This document shows positions 42,233-50,100 of a stretch of DNA of 64,000 nucleotides, one piece after another. The translations under genes and the position numbers were made by a program. Origin of the DNA: Actinacidiphila alni. GTDB lineage: Bacteria; Actinomycetota; Actinomycetes; Streptomycetales; Streptomycetaceae. A model generated the notes under the pieces. The model made no database searches and was not told where the DNA came from. It saw only the letters and a program-made list of their open reading frames with translations. Numbering within the stretch: the stretch's first letter is position 1; each line of letters starts with the position of its first letter. The DNA lies in assembly GCF_900112845.1 (NCBI RefSeq), contig NZ_FONG01000016.1, positions 140,590-204,589 of the forward strand, in the 5' to 3' direction.

Positions 42233-43265
42233 AGCGGTCCCGCAGCTTGCCGCCGATGTCGCCGGCCCCGTTCGAGATGTCGCGGATCAGCCCCATCAGC
42301 GGATCCTTGCTGCTCTTCACCGTGTCGGCGTAGTGGGTCGCGGACTCCTTGAAGGAGTCGTAGACCGAGGTGTCCTTGTCCTGCTCGCGGCGCGGGTAGT
42401 GGCCGTCCATCAGCCGCTGGTAGTCCCGGCTGGCCGCCCACTTGCGCAGCTCGGCGGCGCGCACCGTGGTGAACGGGTGGCTGCGCGGCAGCACATTGAG
42501 GATCTTCAGCACCGAGTCGCGCAGATCGCCCGCGGCCTCGAACTCGTCGGCCTGCTTCAGGAAGGCGTCCACATTCATCTCGTGCAGATGATTGCCGCCC
42601 GCGATCTTCATCAGGCCGCGCATCGACGCCTGCACGTCCTGACCCACCAGCAGCCCGGCCCGGTCCGCCGAGAGTTCCGACTTGCGGAACCACTCGCGCA
42701 GCGCCGTGACGATCGCCAGGATCGCCAGATTGCCCAGCGGGATCCACGCCACGCGCAGCGCCAGATTGGTGAGGAAGAGCAGTATCGTCCGGTAGACCGA
42801 GTGGCCGGAGAGCGCGTGGCCCACCTCGTGGCCGACGACCGCCCGCATCTCCTCCTCGTCGAGCAGCTCGACCAGACCGGTGGTGACCACGATCAGCGGC
42901 TCGTCCATGCCGATGCACATCGCGTTCGGCTGCGGGTCCTGCGTCACGTACATCGCCGGGACCTTCTCCAGGTCCAGGATGTAACAGGCGTCCCGCAGCA
43001 TCGCGTTGAGATGGGCGAACTGCTCGTCGCTCACGCGCACCGAGTCCGACAGGAACAGCAGCCGCAGCGACCGCTCGGGCAGCAGACCGCTGAGTGCCTT
43101 GAAGACCGTGTCGAAGCCGCTGAGCTTGCGCAGCGCCACCAGCGCGGACCTGTCCGCCGGGTGCTCGTAGGCCCGCGAGGAGATGCCGGGGAACCGCTTG
43201 CGGCTGCGTCCGGGCAGGTTCTTTCCGCCGTCCTGCGTGTCGTTCGGTCCATTCGGCACGGACAT
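42150..43265 (-). CDS. M48-family membrane zinc metalloprotease
   Basis: A 371-residue protease, HtpX/Ste24-like. Zinc motif HEVGH (H146, E147, H150) with the third ligand in SELSADRAG, and a hydrophobic stretch (YRTILLFLTNLALRVAW...) after it. It probably degrades or controls membrane or envelope proteins. The ATG at 43265 opens MSVPNGPND; longer open frame upstream crosses the small-protein and nadD genes and is spurious. The C-terminal tail (Ser/Gly/Pro-rich) overlaps the convergent gene by 83 bases. Confidence 0.92.
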   Translation of the reverse strand: MSVPNGPNDTQDGGKNLPGRSRKRFPGISSRAYEHPADRSALVALRKLSGFDTVFKALSGLLPERSLRLLFLSDSVRVSDEQFAHLNAMLRDACYILDLEKVPAMYVTQDPQPNAMCIGMDEPLIVVTTGLVELLDEEEMRAVVGHEVGHALSGHSVYRTILLFLTNLALRVAWIPLGNLAILAIVTALREWFRKSELSADRAGLLVGQDVQASMRGLMKIAGGNHLHEMNVDAFLKQADEFEAAGDLRDSVLKILNVLPRSHPFTTVRAAELRKWAASRDYQRLMDGHYPRREQDKDTSVYDSFKESATHYADTVKSSKDPLMGLIRDISNGAGDIGGKLRDRFTGSGSTNGASGPEDSAPSSGPQPEPS

Positions 43266-43404
43266 ACTGGCCCAACCCCCTGATAGCCAACCGGTACATA
43301 CTCTGGGACGCGCGGAGCCTGCGCGAAGTTCCCCCGCGGCCGCCCGTACGATGTGCCGAGAGTCTTCTCCCCCGTTCCCGATATCGCAAAGGGTTCCGCT
43401 GACC

Positions 43405-43551
43405 ATGTCGCCCACCGCAGCTTCCGCCCTGACCACCTTCGCCGAGGAGGGCGGGAACCACAACAGCCTCAGCCCGTACGTCACCGGCTTCGGCGCGCTG
43501 ATCGCCCTGCTGCTCCTGCTGTGGATCGTGACCCGCTTCAACCGGGACTGA
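43405..43551 (+). CDS. 48-residue single-pass membrane protein upstream of nadD
   Basis: MSPTAASALTTFAEEGGNHN, then a proline-tyrosine junction, one transmembrane helix (FGALIALLLLLWIVTRF) and RD. Only 2 bases separate its stop from the nadD ATG, so it is in the nadD operon. AAAGGG lies 11 bases upstream of the ATG. Third-position GC supports coding. The function is unknown. Confidence 0.8.
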   Translation: MSPTAASALTTFAEEGGNHNSLSPYVTGFGALIALLLLLWIVTRFNRD

Positions 43552-43553
43552 CG

Positions 43554-44168
43554 ATGTCCGGCGCACAGCCCGGCGCGAAGCGCCGGATCGGTGTGATGGG
43601 CGGGACCTTCGACCCCATCCACCACGGACACCTGGTCGCGGCCAGCGAAGTGGTCAGCCTTTTCCACCTCGACGAGGTGGTCTTCGTGCCGACCGGACAG
43701 CCGTGGCAGAAGAGCGACCAGCGGGTGACGCCCGCCGAGGACCGCTATCTGATGACGGTGATCGCCACCGCGTCCAACCCGCAGTTCTCGGTCAGCCGGA
43801 TCGACATCGACCGGGCGGGCAAGACCTACACCAAGGACACGCTGCGCGACCTGCGGGCCGAGCACCCGGGCGCGGAGCTGTTCTTCATCACCGGCGCCGA
43901 CGCGCTCTCGCAGATCTTCTCCTGGCGGGACGCGGAGGAACTCTTCTCCCTCGCACATTTCATCGGAGTCACCCGTCCGGGGCATACGCTGTCGGACCCG
44001 GGCTTCCCCGAGGGCGGTGTCTCGCTCGTGGAGGTCCCGGCGCTGGCGATCTCCTCCACGGATTGCCGCCAGCGGGTGGCCAAGGGGGATCCAGTCTGGT
44101 ACTTGGTTCCGGACGGTGTGGTGCGCTACATCGACAAACGCGCGCTGTACCGGGACGCGACCGGGTAG
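43554..44168 (+). CDS. nadD: Nicotinate-nucleotide adenylyltransferase
   Basis: A 204-residue NadD that makes nicotinic acid adenine dinucleotide from NaMN and ATP. The nucleotidyl-transferase motif GGTFDPIHHGHL is at about 16-27, with the C-terminal ISSTDCRQRV signature. It is in an operon with the preceding small membrane protein and is followed by the LCP-like gene, rsfS and the phosphatase, an order common in Gram-positive bacteria. Confidence 0.96.
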   Translation: MSGAQPGAKRRIGVMGGTFDPIHHGHLVAASEVVSLFHLDEVVFVPTGQPWQKSDQRVTPAEDRYLMTVIATASNPQFSVSRIDIDRAGKTYTKDTLRDLRAEHPGAELFFITGADALSQIFSWRDAEELFSLAHFIGVTRPGHTLSDPGFPEGGVSLVEVPALAISSTDCRQRVAKGDPVWYLVPDGVVRYIDKRALYRDATG

Positions 44169-44199
44169 CTCCGCAACGAACCACGTGAAGGGGTTCCTC

Positions 44200-46065
44200 G
44201 TGAACGACGCAAACCCCCGTTGGCAGCAGCAGCAAGCCGAGGGCGGGCCCGACGACGAGAGAGACCCTTACGCGCGCGACCCCTACTACCAGCAGCAGTC
44301 CTACGGTTACGACCCGTACGCACAGCCCCAGCAGGCCCAGCCGCACATCCCGCAACAGGGCTACCAGGAGCCGTACTACGGCGACCCCTCGCAGACCTAC
44401 GCCGGCCAGCAGGAGCAGGGCTGGATCCCGCAGCAGCCCCAGCAGCCGTACTACGACCAGAACGGCGGCTACGGCACCGGACAGCAGCAGGCGTACGACA
44501 CGGGCCAGCAGCAGGCGTACGACACCGGTCAGCACGCGGTCTACGACACGGGCCAGCACGCCGTGTACGAGACCGGACAGCAGCAGACGTACGACACCGG
44601 TCAGCAGCCGGTGTACGACACGGGCCAGCAGCCCGTCTACGACACCGGACAGCAGCAGGCGTACGACACCGGTCAGCAGCCCGCCTACGACACCGGGCAG
44701 CACACCGTCTACGGGACCGGACAGTTCGCCGCCGTGCGGGACACCGGGCAGCAGCCCGTGCAGGAGGCCCCGGCCGCGGGTGCCCCCAAGGGGAACGGGA
44801 ATTACCAGACCGAGCAGTTCGCCTTCATCGACGAGGAGTCGGAGGAGTCCGAAGAGGTCATCGACTGGCTGAAGTTCTCCGAGTCGCGCACCGAGCGCCG
44901 CGAGGAGGCCAAGCGGCGCACCAAGAACCGCAAGGTCGGACTGATCCTGCTGGTGGTGCTGGCCATGCTCGGCGGCGTCGGCTACCTGTGGCAGTCCGGC
45001 AAGCTGCCCGGCGTCGGCGACTCCAAGGACACCGCGGCCTCGGCCGGCGGCGCCCAGAAGCGCGACGTGATCGTGGTCCACCTGATGCCGGTCGACAAGG
45101 GCCCGAGCGCCACCGCCCTGCTGGTCGACAACACCACCAAGCACCGCGGCACCACGGTGCTGCTGCCCAACTCCCTCAACGTGACCACCGAGGACGGCAC
45201 CGCGACCACCCTGGACAAGGCGGTCGCCGACGGCGTCGGCCCGACCAGGGACGCGCTCAACTCGCTGCTCGGCTCCGACATCAAGGGCACCTGGCGGCTG
45301 GACACGCCGTATCTGGAACTGCTCGTCGACTCGCTCGGCGACGTCTTCGTCGACACCGACACCGCCGTCAAGGGCACCGGCAAGGACAAGGACAAGACGC
45401 TCGTCCAGCAGGGCAAGCAGACCGAGCTGACCGGCCAGCAGGCCGTCGCGTACGCCACCTACCTCGCGCCCGGCGAGGCGCAGATCAAGCAGCTCAGCCG
45501 GTTCGGTCAGGTCATGCAGGCGGTGCTGAAGAAGATGCCGAGCGACGCGCTGTCGGCCACCAAGACCGTCCAGGCGCTCGCCCAGATCCTCGACCCGTCG
45601 CTGACCGACAAGCAGCTCGGCGCGTCGCTCGCGCAGCTCGCCGAACTGGCGAAGACCGGCGCGTACGACACGGCCATGCTGCCGGTGCAGAAGGACGGCA
45701 CGCTCAGCGCGCAGACCAGCGACAGCGTCGTCAAGGACATCCTCGGCGGCACCGTCAAGAAGTCCGACGCCTCCGCGCAGGCCAGGGTGCTGATCAAGGA
45801 CGCGTCCGGCGACAAGAAGAACGGCCCGCTGGCGCAGGCCGCGATCGTCAACGGCGGCACGTACACCTATGTGCCCGGCGGCACCGGCAGCACCAGCCAG
45901 GCCGCCTCGCAGGTGGTCTACGCCGACCCGGCGCGGCTGGCCGCGGCCAAGGACGTCGCGTCCACGCTGGGGCTGCCCGCGAGCGCGGTCAAGAAGGGCA
46001 CGGTGCCGGCCACCGCGGACATCGCGGTGACGCTCGGCAAGGACTACAAGCCGTCCACCGGCTGA
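44200..46065 (+). CDS. LCP-like/LytR_C membrane protein with octapeptide repeats (PdtA position)
   Basis: A 621-residue protein. Cytoplasmic Gln/Tyr-rich N-terminus (1-245) with 11-12 YDTGQQxx repeats (nt 44470-44760), one membrane helix (about 246-266, KVGLILLVVLAMLGGVGYLW), an LCP-like domain (about 285-470) and a LytR_C domain (about 520-621). LCP enzymes attach polyprenyl-linked glycopolymers to peptidoglycan. By position it matches S. coelicolor SCO2578 (PdtA, polydiglycosylphosphate transferase). However the usual SDT and PRD catalytic elements read SAT and LPNS here, so catalysis is doubtful. The GTG start has AAGGGG seven bases upstream. Confidence 0.85.
   Translation: MNDANPRWQQQQAEGGPDDERDPYARDPYYQQQSYGYDPYAQPQQAQPHIPQQGYQEPYYGDPSQTYAGQQEQGWIPQQPQQPYYDQNGGYGTGQQQAYDTGQQQAYDTGQHAVYDTGQHAVYETGQQQTYDTGQQPVYDTGQQPVYDTGQQQAYDTGQQPAYDTGQHTVYGTGQFAAVRDTGQQPVQEAPAAGAPKGNGNYQTEQFAFIDEESEESEEVIDWLKFSESRTERREEAKRRTKNRKVGLILLVVLAMLGGVGYLWQSGKLPGVGDSKDTAASAGGAQKRDVIVVHLMPVDKGPSATALLVDNTTKHRGTTVLLPNSLNVTTEDGTATTLDKAVADGVGPTRDALNSLLGSDIKGTWRLDTPYLELLVDSLGDVFVDTDTAVKGTGKDKDKTLVQQGKQTELTGQQAVAYATYLAPGEAQIKQLSRFGQVMQAVLKKMPSDALSATKTVQALAQILDPSLTDKQLGASLAQLAELAKTGAYDTAMLPVQKDGTLSAQTSDSVVKDILGGTVKKSDASAQARVLIKDASGDKKNGPLAQAAIVNGGTYTYVPGGTGSTSQAASQVVYADPARLAAAKDVASTLGLPASAVKKGTVPATADIAVTLGKDYKPSTG
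44470..44760 (+). repeat. 24-bp tandem repeat inside the LCP-like gene
   Basis: Eleven in-register units of 24 bases (TAC-GAC-ACC-GGN-CAG-CAN-NNN-GNN) starting at 44470, 44494, 44518 and so on, plus a twelfth 27-base degenerate unit. They encode YDTGQQ(P/Q/H)(V/A)-type octapeptides. Confidence 0.95.
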
Positions 46066-46094
46066 TCCGTACCCCGGCCGGTCCATGCCCCCGC

Positions 46095-46115
46095 GCCCCC
46101 GGGCGTTCCGGGGGC
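46095..46115 (+). terminator. Hairpin after the LCP-like gene
   Basis: GCCCCCGG (46095-46102) and CCGGGGGC (46108-46115) form an 8-bp stem with a 5-base loop, 30 bases after the stop codon. No T-tract. Confidence 0.55.
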
Positions 46116-46122
46116 ACGGAAA

Positions 46123-46180
46123 TCGGGTCGGGGGCTGTCGGAGGGTCGTGAGACCCTTGAGTGACCAGCCCCCGACCCGA
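46123..46180 (+). promoter_or_regulatory. Long cruciform immediately upstream of rsfS
   Basis: A perfect 15-bp stem TCGGGTCGGGGGCTG (46123-46137) with 46166-46180 encloses an inner perfect 6-bp hairpin AGGGTC-GTGA-GACCCT (46142-46157). It ends 11 bases before the rsfS start codon, which has no clear Shine-Dalgarno, so the structure may act as terminator or as a translation or processing element. Confidence 0.6.
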
Positions 46181-46191
46181 AAGTCTCCTCA

Positions 46192-46626
46192 GTGACCGCC
46201 ACGGACCGTTCCCTCGAGCTGACCCGCGCCGCCGCCCAGGCCGCGGCCGACAAGCTCGCGCACGACATCATCGCCTACGACGTCAGCGACGTCCTGTCCA
46301 TCACCGACGCCTTCCTGGTGGCCTCCGCGCCCAACGACCGGCAGGTCAAGTCGATCGTCGACGGCATCGAGGAGACGCTGCTCAAGGAGCTGGACGCGAA
46401 GCCGGTGCGGCGCGAGGGCGAGCGGGACGGCCGCTGGGTGCTGCTCGACTACATCGACATCGTGGTGCACGTGCAGCACTCCGAGGAGCGGGTCTTCTAC
46501 GCCCTGGAGCGGCTGTGGAAGGACTGCCCGGAGATCGAGCTGCCCGAGGACGCGGTCGCCACCCGCGGCAAGGGCGCCGAGCACGCGCAGGCGCACGCGG
46601 CCGACGACGAGGGGGGTCAGAGCTGA
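46192..46626 (+). CDS. rsfS: Ribosomal silencing factor RsfS
   Basis: A 144-residue RsfS/Iojap protein that binds L14 on the 50S subunit and blocks subunit joining under starvation. Core: AAADKLAHDIIAYDVSDVLSITDAFLVASAPNDRQV and WVLLDYIDIVVHVQHSEERVFYALERLWKD. The C-terminus is extended by about 25 charged residues. GTG 46192 gives the family N-terminus but lacks a good ribosome site and follows a large cruciform. It overlaps the next gene by 4 bases. Confidence 0.94.
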   Translation: MTATDRSLELTRAAAQAAADKLAHDIIAYDVSDVLSITDAFLVASAPNDRQVKSIVDGIEETLLKELDAKPVRREGERDGRWVLLDYIDIVVHVQHSEERVFYALERLWKDCPEIELPEDAVATRGKGAEHAQAHAADDEGGQS

Positions 46627-47276
46627 ACGGGCACAAGGGCGGCCGTGGCCGCCGGATCGTGCTCTGGCGGCACGGCCAGACGGCGTGGAATCTGGAGCAG
46701 CGCTTCCAGGGCAACACCGACATCGAGCTGACCGCCGAGGGCGTCGCGCAGGCCCGCCGGGCCGCGCGGTTGCTGGCCGCCCTGCACCCGGACGCGATCA
46801 TCGCCTCCGACCTGAGCAGGGCCGCCGCCACCGCCGCCGAGCTGGCGGCGGTCACCGGCCTGCCCGTCACGCACTACGAAGGGCTGCGCGAAACCTTCGC
46901 CGGCGAGTGGCAGGGCCTCACCCACACCGAGATCGTCGCCCGCTACGGCGAGCAGTACGCGGCCTGGAAGCGCGGCGAGCCGGTACGGCGCGGCGGCGGC
47001 GAACTGGAGACCGAGGTCGCCGACCGGGCCGCACCCGTGGTGCTCACCGCCGCCGACAAGCTCGCCGACGACGGCGTGCTGGTCGTGGTCAGCCACGGCG
47101 GCACCATCCGCACCACCATCGGCCGGCTGCTCGGCCTGGAGTCCACCAGCTGGGAGTCGCTCGGCGGCCTGACCAACTGCTGCTGGTCCGTCCTCGGAGA
47201 GGGCGCGCGCGGCTGGCGGCTGCTCGAGCACAATGCGGGCACCCTGCCCGAGCCGGTGCTCGGCGACGACAGCTGA
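46623..47276 (+). CDS. Histidine phosphatase (phosphoglycerate mutase-like), CTG start
   Basis: A 217-residue histidine phosphatase. The nucleophile motif WRHGQTAWN, the acidic E in LRETFAGEWQG and the second His in VSHGG are intact. The substrate is unknown. The only start that keeps the basic GHKGGRGRRIVL N-terminus is CTG 46623. It overlaps the rsfS TGA as CTGA, the same geometry as an ATGA coupling, and has AGGGGGG about seven bases upstream. The first canonical start (GTG at about 46659) would fall just before the motif strand and lacks a ribosome site. Confidence 0.92.
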   Translation: MNGHKGGRGRRIVLWRHGQTAWNLEQRFQGNTDIELTAEGVAQARRAARLLAALHPDAIIASDLSRAAATAAELAAVTGLPVTHYEGLRETFAGEWQGLTHTEIVARYGEQYAAWKRGEPVRRGGGELETEVADRAAPVVLTAADKLADDGVLVVVSHGGTIRTTIGRLLGLESTSWESLGGLTNCCWSVLGEGARGWRLLEHNAGTLPEPVLGDDS

Positions 47277-47367
47277 CCGCGGCCGGCCGCCCGGTCCGGC
47301 GGATTTCGTTTCCGGCGCGCTCACCGGCTATGCTTCTTCTCGTCGCCGGGGAAACCCGCGCCGACGC

Positions 47368-47440
<73 letters not shown>

Positions 47441-47469
47441 CAAGACGTACGGACCGGGATCCCGTTCTC

Positions 47470-48438
47470 TCACCGAGAGAGCGGGATCTTTTCGTCGCGC
47501 GCGGCCCGTGCCGCCTGTGCTGTGTGCGCGGCCTTCTCCGCCAGCACCTCCGAGAGCGGGCGGCCGTGCTTCGGGCAGCCGATGACCGGGTCCGGGACGG
47601 CCCGCAGCCGCTCGATCTGCTCCGCGTCCTCGTCGGCGACGGGCCGGTAGACCACCATCCGGTGCTCGGCCATGCCGTCGATGCTCAGGGAACTGGTCGA
47701 CAGCCTGATCGTGCCGACCGCGTGGTGCCGGAAGACCTTGACGCGCGGCCCCGGCGCGGCCACGTCACCGCTCGCCCACAGCTGCGCGAAGAGCGGGCTC
47801 TCCTCGATCAGCCGCGCCACGAACGACTCCCAAGCCGGCTCGCCCATGTGATTGCCGTACGCGCGGCGCAGCTGGGCCACCATGCCGGGCAGCTCGCTGT
47901 CGCTGTTGACGATGGTCGAGCAGCACTCCGGCACCGTGAAGAGCTTGTACAGCACATTGCGCTCGTGCCGGGCCACCACCGACGTCATCGGCCACAGCAC
48001 TTGGTAGGTGGCGTTCGACGCCTGGACGTCGTAGCGCGAATTGAGCACGGCGGCCGGCAGCGGATTGAGCGCCGCCAGGATCGCCAGCACTTCCTGGCCG
48101 ACCACCTCCGCGTCGGAGGCCGGTTCGCGGACGAAGGGAATGCCGGCCAGCCGGTACAGGTGCTCGCGCTCGGGCACGTCGAGCCGGAGGACCCGGGCGA
48201 CCGCGTCCAGCACCTGCACGCTCGCGTTGATCGGGCGGCCCTGTTCCAGCCACGTGTACCAGGTCACACCGACCCCGGCGAGCTGCGCGACCTCCTCGCG
48301 GCGCAGCCCGGGGGTACGGCGGCGCAGCCCCGGCGGCATGCCGACGTCCGCCGGGGTGATCCGGGCGCGGCGGCTGCGGAGGAATCCGGCCAGTTCCGTG
48401 CGGCGCCGGGTCTGCTGCGGGGACGTCGGCTGGGCCAT
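47470..48438 (-). CDS. XRE-family regulator with MmyB-like ligand domain
   Basis: A 322-residue regulator. Helix-turn-helix at about 20-75 (LRREEVAQLAGVGVTWYTWLEQGR) and a C-terminal MmyB-like domain that in this family binds a fatty-acid-like ligand. ATG 48438 is preferred; the in-frame ATG at 48447 lies against the GGGAGG site. Divergent from an MFS exporter with a near-perfect palindrome between them. Its last codons are 29 bases from the tRNA-Ala gene. Confidence 0.92.
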   Translation of the reverse strand: MAQPTSPQQTRRRTELAGFLRSRRARITPADVGMPPGLRRRTPGLRREEVAQLAGVGVTWYTWLEQGRPINASVQVLDAVARVLRLDVPEREHLYRLAGIPFVREPASDAEVVGQEVLAILAALNPLPAAVLNSRYDVQASNATYQVLWPMTSVVARHERNVLYKLFTVPECCSTIVNSDSELPGMVAQLRRAYGNHMGEPAWESFVARLIEESPLFAQLWASGDVAAPGPRVKVFRHHAVGTIRLSTSSLSIDGMAEHRMVVYRPVADEDAEQIERLRAVPDPVIGCPKHGRPLSEVLAEKAAHTAQAARAARDEKIPLSR

Positions 48439-48464
48439 GCCTCTCATCCTCCCCGCGGCCCGGC

Positions 48465-48489
48465 GGTGCTGCCAGGTGCCGGCAGTACC
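48465..48489. promoter_or_regulatory. Operator of the XRE/MmyB-like regulator
   Basis: GGTGCTGCC (48465-48473), 7-base spacer, GGCAGTACC (48481-48489): a palindrome with one mismatch in the centre of the 102-base divergent promoter region. Confidence 0.65.
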
Positions 48490-48540
48490 AGGATCACCGG
48501 GCTCTCGTTACCCGTACCGCCGCGCTCGCAGGCTCGGGGC

Positions 48541-50055
48541 ATGACGTTCTCCGCACCCGCTGTTCCCGGCCGTTCCGCGGCCGTACGCAGCACGCCCGTA
48601 CCGCCCGTCGCCGCTTCTGCATCCGTTCCAAGGTCCGTCCCGGCCCAGGGGACGGGGCGCGCGGGGCCGCGGGCCGGGTTGCTGCTGGCGATCATCCTCA
48701 CCGGCCAGTTCATGGCGCTGCTCGACGTCTTCATCGTCAATGTCGCCGCCCCGACCATCCGCACCGACCTGCACGCCTCCGGCGCCGGGCTCCAGCTGGT
48801 GATCGCCGGCTACAGCATCGCGTACGCCGTGCTGCTGATCACCGGCGCGCGCCTCGGCGACCTGCTGGGCCACCGGCGGCTGTTCCTGGCCGGGCTCGCG
48901 CTGTTCACCGTCTCCTCGCTGGCCTGCGGGCTGGCGCGGAACACCGGTGAGCTGATCGGTTTCCGCTTCGTACAGGGCACCGGCTCGGCCCTGATGATCC
49001 CGCAGGTGCTCAGCCTGCTCCAGCTCACCTTCACCGGCGAGGCGCGCACCCGGGCGATGAGCGTCTACTCGGCCGTCATCGCCTCGGGCGCCGCGCTCGG
49101 CCAGTCGCTGGGCGGGGTGCTGGTCTCCGCCGACCTGTTCGGCACCGGCTGGCGGCCGGTGTTCCTGGTCAATGTGCCGATCGGCCTGCTGATGCTGGTG
49201 GTGGCGCCGCGCGTACTGCCCGCGGACTCCGGCGGCGCGCCCGGACGGCGGCGCGGCCTCGACCTGCCGGGCCTGGTCGTACTGGCCGCCGCGGTCACGC
49301 TGCTCACCGTGCCGCTGGTGCTCGGGCAGGAGGAGGGCTGGCCGCTGTGGGGCTGGTTCTCGCTGGGCGCGAGCGTGCTGCTGTTCGCGCTGTTCATGGT
49401 GCTGGAGGCGCGGCTCGCCCGGCGCGGCGGCGCCCCGCTGGTCTCCACCCGGGTGCTGCGGGCGCCGGGCATGCCGCGGGCGGTGACGGTGATCGCGCTG
49501 ACCATGGCGGTCAACGCCGGCTTCCTCTTCTCCATCGCCCTGCACCTCCAGTCGGGGCTCGGCCTCAGCGCGCTGCGCACCGGCCTGACCTTCGCCGCCT
49601 GCGCGGTCACCTTCGGCACGGTCGGCCTCACCTGGCGGCGGCTGCCCGCCGCCGCCAGGCCGTGGCTGGCCCCGGCCGGGCTGCTCGTGGCGGGCGCGTC
49701 CTTCGCGGGCCTCGGCCTCGCGCTGCGCGGCGGCGGCCATGGCGGCGCGCTGCTCTACCTCGCCCTGCTGACGCTGGGCGCCGGGCTCGGCTTCGCCTTC
49801 AGCCCCACCCTGACGCTGGCGCTCGGCAAGGTCGCGCCGCGGGACGCGGCCGACGCCAGCGGGCTGCTCGCCACCGTCACCCAGCTCGGCCAGCTGCTCG
49901 GCGTCGCGACCCTCGGCACGCTCTACCTCAACCGGCTCGGCCCGGCGGGGCCGCACACCTCGGCGCACGCCTACGCGGTGACGTCGGCGGCGCTCGCGGT
50001 GGTCGCCGTGGTCGCCGCCCTGGTGGCGGTCGAGTGGCGGCGGCGCCGCGCCTGA
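48541..50055 (+). CDS. MFS transporter, DHA2 (14-helix) drug-efflux type
   Basis: A 504-residue proton-driven exporter. First helix LLLAIILTGQFMALLDVFIVNVAAPTIRTDL is the DHA2 signature; motif A reads GARLGDLLGHRRLF and motif C GSALMIPQVLSL... About 14 hydrophobic segments. It is likely repressed by the divergent XRE/MmyB-like regulator; such pairs usually give resistance to a hydrophobic or cationic compound. ATG 48541 has only a weak ribosome site. It begins with an unusually long (about 45) polar Ala/Pro tail. Confidence 0.92.
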   Translation: MTFSAPAVPGRSAAVRSTPVPPVAASASVPRSVPAQGTGRAGPRAGLLLAIILTGQFMALLDVFIVNVAAPTIRTDLHASGAGLQLVIAGYSIAYAVLLITGARLGDLLGHRRLFLAGLALFTVSSLACGLARNTGELIGFRFVQGTGSALMIPQVLSLLQLTFTGEARTRAMSVYSAVIASGAALGQSLGGVLVSADLFGTGWRPVFLVNVPIGLLMLVVAPRVLPADSGGAPGRRRGLDLPGLVVLAAAVTLLTVPLVLGQEEGWPLWGWFSLGASVLLFALFMVLEARLARRGGAPLVSTRVLRAPGMPRAVTVIALTMAVNAGFLFSIALHLQSGLGLSALRTGLTFAACAVTFGTVGLTWRRLPAAARPWLAPAGLLVAGASFAGLGLALRGGGHGGALLYLALLTLGAGLGFAFSPTLTLALGKVAPRDAADASGLLATVTQLGQLLGVATLGTLYLNRLGPAGPHTSAHAYAVTSAALAVVAVVAALVAVEWRRRRA

Positions 50056-50100
50056 CCGTCCTCACGCTCGCCGGCGCCGGGCCCAGATCGCCGGCCGGGC

